29,543 bases of DNA from Silene noctiflora (lineage: Eukaryota; Streptophyta; Magnoliopsida; Caryophyllales; Caryophyllaceae): NCBI GenBank assembly GCA_009801015.1, contig VHZZ01001642.1:20329-49871 (forward strand). The letters run 5' to 3'. The translations under genes and the position numbers were made by a program. Below, in pieces: positions 1-10,600 of this stretch; the stretch's first letter is position 1, and each line of letters opens with the position of its first letter. The notes under the pieces are model-generated. The model searched no databases. It saw only the letters and a list, made by a program, of their open reading frames with translations, and was not told the origin of the DNA.

Positions 1-550
1 AATAATTTCAACAAAACATACATATAATTGCTATATAACATAATTACTTCACTAATCGGAGAATTACAATTCATTGTTCAATAATTAGATTCGATATTAG
101 GGGGAAAATGTATGTATAAGACCTAATTTGTCTAGATTTAGGAAAATTGTAGGATAAGGAAAGTTAATGAAAAATTGTATCTGAAAGAGTAATGTTCGTA
201 TGTGAAAAAGTAATTTCGTTTTTTAAAGGTCGTATTTGACAAAAAAAAACTTATAAAAATTACGGAATATAATTTTAATTTTTTGGAACGGTATTCGAAA
301 GAAGTTCCAATTTTGTTATGTTTCCCTTCTTTAATCTCCATTATCTCCATCATTAACTAAGAAACAAAATCCAAACATTGAAACAACAAATAACACAATT
401 ACACAAACACATAATCAGATCTACACCCTGATTTAATCCAAAATCAAACAAGAGCAAACAAAACCCCAACCCCCAATTCTTCTAAATTTAATCAAACAAT
501 GCATAAATTAACAATTATTCCCAACTTACACGATCTTACTCGAAGCTGAA
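1..550 (+). promoter_or_regulatory. Promoter and 5' leader region of the VPS50 gene
   Basis: AT-rich DNA with no supportable gene. The last ~150 bases (about 400-550) change to a C/A-rich, G-poor composition typical of plant 5' leaders, so transcription probably starts around 350-420. I see no convincing TATA box at a useful distance. Short open frames on both strands here have no recognisable protein content. Confidence 0.45.
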
Positions 551-835
551 ATGCAGCCAGGATCATTATCATCGCCATTTTTGCTAAGTCCACTTTCATT
601 TCTTCACAGTATTAATGGCGAATTAAGCGATTCTTCCGGTTTTGATAGTTCTAGGGTTTTGTTTTTGGCTTCTTTGTGGTTGTTTCCTCAAGCTGGTGTT
701 GGTGTCGGCGGTGGTGGTGACGGTGGTGACGATCGTGTTTCCATGGATTTGTCAAAAGTAGGAGAGAAAATTCTTAGCTCTGTTCGTTCAGCTCGTTCTC
801 TCGGCCTTTTTCCGTCTACTTCGGATCGCCCCGAG
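551..835 (+). other. VPS50: VPS50 exon 1: start codon and N-terminal extension (residues 1-95)
   Basis: The exon opens with ATG at 551. Residues 30-50 are hydrophobic (VLFLASLWLF), followed by a glycine/aspartate run, then a second in-frame ATG at 743 (residue 65) that starts MDLSKVGEK. I chose ATG 551 because the Arabidopsis protein, as I remember it, has a similar hydrophobic plus glycine leader before MDLSKVGEK. The exon ends at GAG before a weak donor, GTTGTA. Translation from 743 would give a 1065-residue protein that keeps all known domains, so the true start is less certain than the exon. Confidence 0.85.
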
Positions 836-1603
836 GTTGTAACTCTAGCTCTTGCTGTTCTTAATGGTTGATTTTGTTAATTGGTATAGTGTGGTGTGCA
901 ATGTGATCGAATGCAGGTTGTTTTGTTTGATTTTAGTACACATTATAATTTAGGTATTGGTATATTGTAGAATGTAATGTGATCAAATGCACGCGCGTAT
1001 AGATGATTTAAGCTCTTAGATTGTGCCCATCTTGAATGTATTGTGATCATTGGTGTTAGTGGTGAAGAGAAAAAGGCTACTAGAAAATGTGAAGATCTCT
1101 GTCCTTTGTAATGATAAGGTACAGGGGAATTATTTCGTTGGTCTTTTTCAACATAACTCGTAAATTTGTTGACTTTATCAAGGATGCGGATGAGGAAGCT
1201 AGTGCAAGTGTGTATACTAATTTTGGATTGTTGGGAAGACCGAAGAGTTCCTTACCTTACGAGAGGGTTAGTATGTGTGTGCCAATGATATTGTGTTGAA
1301 TGAGAAAAAATAATGTGTTGAAAGTTAGTTCGAAGTGTGGAGATGAAAATTGAAATAATGGGTTTTAGGCTGAGCAGAAGTAAGACTCAATATGCGGATC
1401 TTAAGTTTAAATTAGTGATGAGAAGTAAAGAGTCAAATGTGGTCAACATATATGGAAACGATATCCTAAGTTGTTACTTTTTTTTTGTGATTTAGTACTG
1501 TGTAATCAATTTTCTGGAGAAAGACGGTTGGATGAAAATGTGACTCATAGCATAGAATATGACGGATTGTGTGGAAGAATGGTGTGTGCAATGTGATTGA
1601 ATG

Positions 1604-1638
<35 letters not shown>

Positions 1639-4600
1639 ATTTAAGTACACATCATAATTTTCGGGTATTGCTATGTTGTAGCATGGAATGTGATCAAATG
1701 CACGCTTTGGATCATTAAGGCTCTTAGATTGTGCCCATTTTGTTTGTATTGTGGTATTTGCTGTTAGTGGTGGGAGAAAAAAGGCTCATAGGAAATGTGA
1801 AGATCTCGGGGTTTATGTAGATATGACTTTTATCAAGGGAAGCACCTTGTTGGACAGGAGCGACCAGGTCTTGTAAGTGTTGGATTGTTGGGAAGACAGA
1901 AGTGTTTTTGACAAAGGAATTAGTTTGTGTTTGCCAATGATATCATGTTGAATGAGAAAAATTAGCGTGTTCAAACTAAGATGGAAATGTGGTTTGAGGT
2001 TTTAGATTGAGCAAAGTAGGACCTTGATATTTGGATCTTAAGTTTACTGTTGAGAAGTAAGAGTTATGTGTGATACTGTGATCCCCGTAGATGAAAATGT
2101 TATCTTAAGTTAATTATTTTTTCTATTTCGCCACCCTAACGCGTCTTTTTGTTGATGGGCGCCACCTCTATGATATCTCTTGTACATGGGAATCACCCCC
2201 TTGATGTCCATCAATTATATCCTACTAAAATAAAATAAAAAATACTGTGTATCTATTATCCAAGGGAAGACGCTGGGATGAAGATGTGAGAGCATAAAGT
2301 AGGACTGATATGTTGAAGAATGCCATTATAGATTTCATGATCCTAGTTGGCACATAGATTTGAAGTAGTGTCACATTGTTAAGATAATTTGGCCGAGATT
2401 GTATGCTGGGTTGGTTGTGTGACCATACAAGAAATTATCGGTTGAAAAATGAAATAATTAGGAAAAAGATAAATATTTTTCAAGGGTTTTGGATAAGAGA
2501 TGGTGAATTCTCTGAGGTGGTATAACTGTACAAGGTACAAACAAGTGAGTTTGCTAGGAAAGGTTTGAAGGCGGCGTAGTAATAGATTTCTGAGGAGTAG
2601 ATAAAGACATAAGAAAACTTGTATATGAGTAATTGGGAGTGAAAAAATACGGAATTAGATGGGGCAAGGAGGATAGGATATTCAAATATACAGATGTTGG
2701 GGATTGACTTTATTCTTGTAGGACGGAGACATAATGAAGCATTCTTAGCATATTTTGAGATATCATTGTCATCGACATCTAACAGCAGTAGCTTGTTTGA
2801 GAATATTGTTGTTATGTTTGCATGTTTTTGGAACATGTTCCCTTTCCCCACCTGTCTAGCATTATGTGTTAATAACTACCCCGATTTGTACAATATTTAT
2901 TACAAGTCTATATTTACCACGTTTGTCTGTGACTCCTTGAGTCCATTAGTTTCTATCTCAGCTATAAGAACTTATTTATAATTAGTTAATGTCCAACATT
3001 GTCAAGAACTTCTTATTTATACACAATTCTTCTCTTATTGTATATATGGGCTTCACATTTAGGGTGTCTTTTTGTAGATGTGCGCCACCTTTATGATATC
3101 TTTTGTACGTGGGCGTCACCCCCATTGGTGTCTCTTGATTATTATTCTATCTTACTCATAAAAAAAAATAATTTCGTTTGGGATCTATGTCGACCTATAA
3201 GTCTATAACTGGGGGAAGGGAGTTCAGTTTCTTTTTCCCTTTTTACTTTTCGTAAGCCTATTGGTTGACAATTCCTTGTAGGTTCCTGCTAGGGCAGCAG
3301 CTGCAGCAGCTGTTGCTCGGGCTCTTGCAACTCTGACCCCAGACCAAAGGCAAAGTCTCCAGTCAAGTTCTGCAGAATTGAGTTCAATATATGGAAGCAG
3401 GCCCAACGATCCAATAGTGGAGGAATTAGAGGAAGAATTCTATGAGGAGGTATGTTTAAAGTTCGGTACTGTGCTGAAAAACTTGATTCATTTACAGGTC
3501 TTCAGCCGCTGTTCCTTTCCAGGCTCATAACATACCCCCTCCTATTCTTTGGAATTGCCCCACTTTTTATGATTTGTGAGGACTATTTAATCAAATGGGG
3601 CAGTTCTTAAGAATCGGAGAGAGTACCGTTCTATATATTATTTGGATAATTTTTGTAGTTTGTTTTTTGATTACAGTAACTTGATGTTGTCATCTTAAGT
3701 TTTTAACTCCTTGAGAGTTTATTACTTCTAAGCTCGTATGTTTATTTAGAAAAAAACAACTTCTGCTATGTAGTGGAATTTTATGTTCTACGTAAATTTA
3801 TGTACTTTGGTCTTTTAGGTTTTGTTAATCTGATGAGAGGTTATTCTGAGATTATTGAGCAGGAGTTTGACCCTGTTATGCACGTGTTGAATCATATCCC
3901 GTCGGAGGAAGATGAACTGGAGCATTATGAAAATAAGGTAAACTGGAGTATCTTTAGAGGATAATTATTCGTCTCTCCTTTATAAACTGACATCACCCCT
4001 TTGGTGTCCTTTACTTGATATTCTATCATATGAAAATACACTGGGTTTTGATATGGTTCTGCCTTTTACATCTCAATCCTTAACTCAATGGTTTTCTAAA
4101 CTTTGGTTGATCTCATGGATTAGACATACTCCTGTTCATGTTGAAAAGGAAAAAATTAAAATCAGCGCGTAGATATTAATTCATTTGAACAACAATTCTG
4201 GACCTTTTCTTGGTCTTTCACTAGAATTATTTACTTTGAGCTAGATATATTATACTTGAGTATACATCTGTGCTCCTGCGAATCCTTGCAATATCATGTA
4301 ATTTATTTATGAAGAAAGCTCGGCACATACGGTGATACTTTAAGTCACAGTATTGAAAAGACAACAAAGTTGAAAGTTGTATCTCACGAGGTTTCATATA
4401 TGTCTATGTCGGCCTGATTAAGTGGTAATTTTGTTGAAGGACTTAATTGGCTAGAATTAGCCAGGAGGTTCGAAATGCTTCTTTACCTAGTCAAGTGCAA
4501 TGGTTGCGGGTAAGAAGATAAAATATAATGAATTGTGAAAAGTGAGGACTCTCTGTGCTATCATCACAGGGTCAGCCTGAAGGACTCACTAAAGAGACCA

Positions 4601-7600
4601 CATCACCTACTCAGATGACTCATGGGGGTGTGCTGGTGTAGAATGTTAGAAACCAGTAGTTTCAAAGATTCGTAATGAGCATTATGAATTCAATGTTGTA
4701 CATTGTTTGTGCTGCTAGTCTGTTATATTGATGCTTTGGGAGCAAAGTGCTCTATCTAAGCTATAACTTTTTCGTAATTTTGTTAGAGTTGAAAATTTTC
4801 CATTTGTTATTATAAGTTGGATCTCAACAGCTGAGAATTCGACCTCTCCCTCTCTCTCTCTTTTTCATTTTTTTTCCGGCTTTCTTCCAGGCGACTGTCA
4901 GACTAGCCCAACTGGATGCAATATCTGCACGTTTGTCCCGCCATGTCATGGAGCATCATGAAGAAATGGGTAAGTTGTCTTGGAAGTCTTTACAGCTTTA
5001 CAATTACTTTGCTTTAGTAGAGTTTCATGTTTCAATTGTGGCTGTAATTTTACTGCAATGTAATGCTTTTTTTTGGGGGTTTGAATGGGAACTTCATGTG
5101 TTTCAATGCTGTTTTCTGTTTTTAGTCAAGGGGATGCAGTTAGTAAGAGAACTGGAGAGGGACTTGAAGATTGCCACTGTAATTTGCATGGTAGGCCTAC
5201 TGTTGTTGCTGTCTAATTATTGACAAATGTCTCTCTAAGAAAAGAAAAGATTCTCTGACTTGCATATGCGCATATGCAACATTTAAAGTCGTATGTGTGC
5301 AGATGTTCCCTTCTCAGAATAAGCACTCTCCTTCAGTTGCATTCTTTCATCCCATCCTAACATAATTATTTTGCTCATAAGTTCTGCAGCAGTATTTAGT
5401 AATTACTTATTTACATCTGCAGAATGGAAGAAGGCACCTGACATCTTCTATGCATGAGGTTTCAAGGGATCTCATTGTGACTACAAATTCAAAAAAGAAA
5501 CAAACTCTTCTGGTATACATGAATGGCCTCTATTTAATTTATGATTCATCTCTTTACTCAAAAGTTGCGGTAGAAAGTTCATATCGTTTCTTGTACTGAG
5601 ACTAGTAAGCTCACTTAAGGTTTTTGGTTCATTATTCAGGATACTTTATTTTGTTCCTAAAGATACATGTTGGGTAAAAACTATTAAGAGCTCACCTTTA
5701 TGTTAGAATTCACACGTTAACTTTAGAAACTAACGTTGTCTGCATCAATTTATGAGGACTTTTATCTATCTCGTGCTTTAAACCCTGCAATGTAAGGGAA
5801 ATCTTTCTTTTAGCTGCTGCGTCGTTGGTCCTTCCATGGCCAACAATCAACTTAGGCAATAATTTTTTTTTGGTTATTAAACTACAATACTAATCTAGTG
5901 TAATGTTGAATTTTGTACTAGAATCTTTGTAGTCTTGCAGAAACAACACTATTACCTATAGCCTTTGTGTTGAAAAAGCAAATAGGCTGTTTGATGATCA
6001 ATATGAAAACTCCGTCATTGGTGACTCCTACTTCATAATAAAACAAGTGCAAATAGTTTAGTGACTCATATTCCAAAGCAACAGAATATCATCAAATTCT
6101 TAAAATAATATAGTGTAGCTCTTTGAAACATAGATTCTGGAAGTGATATTACAACGCTTCATTATACGCTGTTGCTTGTCGCCTACAATTTGGTAAATAT
6201 CTCGTCCGACCTTATCAACTTTATGTTGAGTTTCGTTCACCTCTTTAAGTAGTTATGTACATAAATATAGTTCCATTGCCATAGTTTTCTGTTATTTGCT
6301 TTCCCATGGGATTTAAGTCCTACTTCATCTTGAACAAGTTCATCCTTGTGCATTGATGAATCCAAGGAAAATTTAGGCCACTTGAATATAAATCTTGTCA
6401 GAACTCAGAAGTGTGATCTCAACTAGCTCTTGAGGTGGTTGCGTTTATATGTCCTCAAACACGACACACTTGTGCATCATATTATTACGTGGTGTTTGGT
6501 AGTGCTCATCTCAATCCTAGTCAAAGATAATATGGAACAAATAAGAATGTTAACCCAATGCATCAATGGCCTCGCCAACTACAGGGTTGAGGAGGCAGAT
6601 GTGCGAATCCATACCCGTGTTAAAAACTAAGAGAAGTTGTTTTCAGATTACTCATGATAAAAATTGCTTTGAAAATTGCATTAACCAACCGCTATTCACA
6701 ACAATCTAAGAAGCTGACAATTTAGTGAGTCATTTTGCTTTATTCCATCAAACTTTGAGGCCAAAGAATAATGAGTCTTTGGCTCCGTTGGAAATAGAAA
6801 ACCATGAATAAGATGTAATACTAGTATTAAAAAAATTAAAAGCCCATGTGAGGCATGGTAATGGAACTTAAGTTTCTGAGGGTGATTGAGTTTGAGGCTC
6901 CTCAAGTTGCTTCAGAGTTCAGTTTGCCTTTGGGTTAGCATTTCATAAAAATGATGCTTACTGTGCAAAGCTGTGCATAATCTCATTCCATATGTTGTGC
7001 TGATGGTTCTCCGATCTCAATTGCCTCCATGCATGTTAAAACTTTGCGATGGCCCTGTCAGCATATGTATTGTATGATAAGCCTAATGGAGCAGTTCTCG
7101 ACTCAATTTTCATCTTAGGTCATTTGGAAACAGCCTCTTTGTGTTGTTAACACAAGCGTAAGGTTGCGTACATCTGACTAGTACCTACATTTTCTTTGAC
7201 TATTCTTGAAGCCAACAAAGACTCCCCTTAGGGTTTCCAAATGCATCAACCAGAGGCTGTTTACCTTTGTGGAAACTCTGGTAGTCCATTTCTGGAATTC
7301 AATCTGGTCTTGATTCTATTGAGATTCCTTTTTCAAAGCCATTTTTCAATTCTTTGAACTGGATGATAGATGGAGGAGGATTTCCACGTGTAAAGCTATA
7401 TCTTTTGACCTGGATAATTAACTGAGTCATTGGCCTACCCTTTCTTTAAATTCTCATGAAATAATCATACTTAACTTTATTAGAAGGATGGATCGGAAAT
7501 TCGGAAGTTGTCCCTTTGATCTTGTACTGGTAAATTTCAAACGACGACAATTCTAGAGTTTGACTTTAGACAGAGGAAAAGAGAATGAGAGGAAAGCATT

Positions 7601-10600
7601 TCATGATGGCCGCGTTGGCTATTTGGTGGTGCACTTGGATGGAATGGACCATTGTATTTTTGAGGATGTTGCCTCTCTAGATAAAGACATCAAGTTTCTT
7701 ATTTTATTTTTGAAGCTATTATATATTTGGAGCCATATGCTTCACCCAAACAGGAGCTTGTCTTTTCTTATTCTTGTAGATAATATTACTCAAGATGGTG
7801 TGAGAGCATAATTATCCATTTCTCGTTTCGTCTTGAGGCATCCCATTTAGAGTGTCTTTTTTGTATATGGGCGTCACCCCCATGGTGTCTTTTTGTAGAT
7901 GAGCGTCAACACAATGATATCCTTTTGTACATGGGCTGGGGTGGTGGTGAGTGTGGTTTAACGATGGAGGATAATGGCCTAATGGGCCCTACCCCTAGGG
8001 TGGTGTTGATAAGGGGGTTGTGGGGTTGGTGAGGAGGGTGGAGGGAAGTCAGTGAGGTAAGTGTAATGAGGGCAAGGGCAAACCCATTTTCTTAACTTAT
8101 GTGAAGATTGGAATGGGAAGCTATTATATCTTATAAAAAAATCACAGAAGTTTGGTATTAAAACATACTGATGTTTTTTAATAGCTTTGAACTTTGAGTA
8201 TGTAACCATGAACACTGATTAATAGACCATCAAATTGTAATTATCAAGGTCTCAGTGACTTATTCTTGCTTATTTTATTGGTGTGAATTTCGGAACTGCT
8301 GTGCAGGACCTGCTTCCAGCTTTATCAGAATTGTGTCACGCTCAAGACATGCAAAAAGAGCTTGAAACTCTTCTTGAGGAAGGGAATTTCTCTAAGGTTG
8401 ATTACTTTGTTTGATTTTTATTTTTAAGGCTTTGTTGTTATATTTTGAAAGTTTACTCGTTTTCTCTCTTCATTCCATTTAAATCTTGAAACCCCGTTGA
8501 ATAGTTCTCACTTCATTCCACTTTGTTCTTCCCATTTTTGGGTTTTCCAAAATTCCTCATATATTTAAAAAAAGGAAAAACCAAATGAAATGGAGGTTAG
8601 TACTATTATAAGTATATTTATTTATCATGTATAGGAGTATGATATTAAGTTTTTTTCATAAAAATACTTAATATTCGAAAATTTCATTGAATTTTTTATC
8701 TGCTTAAAAATGGTCATCATTTTCTTTCTTCATCTAAACTTAACTATCCCCAAACTCTAATTTCCTTTTTTTTTGTAAATGATTTATTTAAGTGCCGGTC
8801 TCTCAGAATCCTGTTTGCTAGTTAGAGGTCAAACTGCATACATATCAAGCTCCCCACATCATGCTTTGTACTTGGCTGGATTCTTACTAGGAGATGGTGT
8901 TCATGACACTCATGACACCATGACACTGAGTGCCATCAATGTCTCACTACTTAATGTTTAACTGCAGGCATTTCAAGTACTTTCAGAATACTTGCAACTT
9001 CTCGACACCTTTTCAGAGCTTTCAGCTGCACAAGAAATGAGCCGTAGTGTCGAGGTAAACTTTGAATCAATACATCTGATTTTCCCTGACAGGTCGGTAT
9101 GGGGTTTGGAGTGTGCCTGGATGAGAATCCATGATCCTCTTGCTTTCCGATGGATGGTCCTTCAAAAACACACATTTCTTAGAAAAATCATAATCACTTA
9201 AAAGCTTAGTAGTGGTAAATATATTTTTGTGCCACGAAGTTCACTTTTCCCCCTTTAGATGCTGCTCTCACTTTCTTTCCTGCATCCTGCAAGGTGTTTA
9301 TCCACAAGCATAAAAACAATTATTTGTTTTTCATCTGCCTGTTCATATTTGTACATTTATGTTGCTTTCCTGCTCATGTCTTTCAAAGGGGTTTCACGCC
9401 TTTTCTCTATCTAGTGTCTGACTGTCTATAACTTAAAGTTATTGATCTAGAAAGCGAGTTGTGTAATCTTTCTAGTGACTTATTGGAGCTTTGGTTACTG
9501 TCATTCAGTTCTTATCAATTTGGCATAGAAATTGCTTTCATCAAGAAAACGTCAGTGGATTACAAATCCATCTGCTGTACCGTCTTAAAATTTCAACCAA
9601 TATAATATTGTCTTTAAAGCTAAGGGAGGTATGAAGATGAAGGGGTTCCCCTATGAGCAGAAACTTTATAACAAAGCTTTGAGTGTGTTTGTCTCCATAT
9701 TGAACACTTGAACGAGAGCTGGCTGCTGTTTTTAAAAATATAACATGCAAGGAAAACTGTAATTGTACATTGAGAGTATTTTGTTCATGTTTGACGACTC
9801 TATAGTGATAGTAGAATCGTTTCCACTGTTGTCAGTTATGGTGGGGGGACGAGTCTTCGAGGGAACTTCTTTTTGATCCATTTGTATATAATCTCTCCAA
9901 ATTTGTGTGAGCCCTTTCAGTTTATATTCTCTTTTGATACCTGTGAACATTGGTGGATATATCTGGTGAACTTCTGTTTCAGTTTAGTAATAATTTTTGG
10001 GAAGCTTGAGAAGTAGCATAGTTTTAAAGGCAAATTATAATCATCTTAGTGAAGGGATTGGAAGGGTTTGATGCATGGGAATTTTTTGCTGTTGATGGAT
10101 ACAAGTCATAACAGAAGTTAGTCAATGCCTTCCCCTTCAATCAGTATAATGCTGCAACAATAAGTTTGAAGCATATAACGTGACAACCCTTGTACTTGCT
10201 TGTCATTTTTGCTGTTGCTGTTGATGGCCCTTAATGTTTGGGTGGTTAGTATAATGCACCTCATTTTGTACTTGCACCTAGCAGTCTAGCACTTTGTGCT
10301 CCAGTGCTTCCAAAATCCAAACTCATCCCTCTCTTTCTAATAACTTCGACAATCTGTATTATTTCTTGAAGTTTATCAGTCTCCGGACTCGCCTGTCGCC
10401 TGTAGATTGGAAAAGATGGTCTGGCAATGCACCCGTCATGATTGTTTGTTGGAACGTTTCAGATAAGGTATTGAATATCTGTTAAATCAGTCGTCGCGGC
10501 TCGATTTCAGTCATTGTGCCATAGAAGTGGCGGATATGCCTCAAAATGCGGTCATGATAACCTTCAGCACTTTTACAAAGCAGTCGCAACCCAGTTTCGG

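Larger units (their letters stand above)
891..2321 (+). repeat. Diverged ~0.7 kb tandem duplication in intron 1
   Basis: Unit A (about 891-1580) and unit B (about 1581-2321) follow one another directly at an offset of about 690 bases. Shared landmarks in the same order include gtgcaatgtgat-gaatgcagg (897/1587), atgtgatcaaatgcacgc (about 976 and 1689), ctcttagattgtgccc (about 1013 and 1722), ggattgttgggaagac (about 1226 and 1882), tgccaatgatat (about 1281 and 1931) and cttaagttta (about 1400 and 2038). Indels are many, so the duplication is old. Unit A retains about 60 bases missing from B, and B has an extra A-tailed insertion at 2130-2241. No coding content is recognised. Confidence 0.8.

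Noticed and set aside
4414..4485. tRNA gene in intron 3
   Set aside because: Box A- and B-like motifs exist, but acceptor, D and anticodon arms do not pair; a SINE head is more likely.
6430..6630. 66-residue sense open frame in intron 6
   Set aside because: No family motif and no splice bounds that fit the protein; exons 6 and 7 are contiguous in the family.
9541..9950. Two antisense open frames in intron 8
   Set aside because: Short, overlapping and without recognisable domains; consistent with chance open frames in AT-rich intron DNA.
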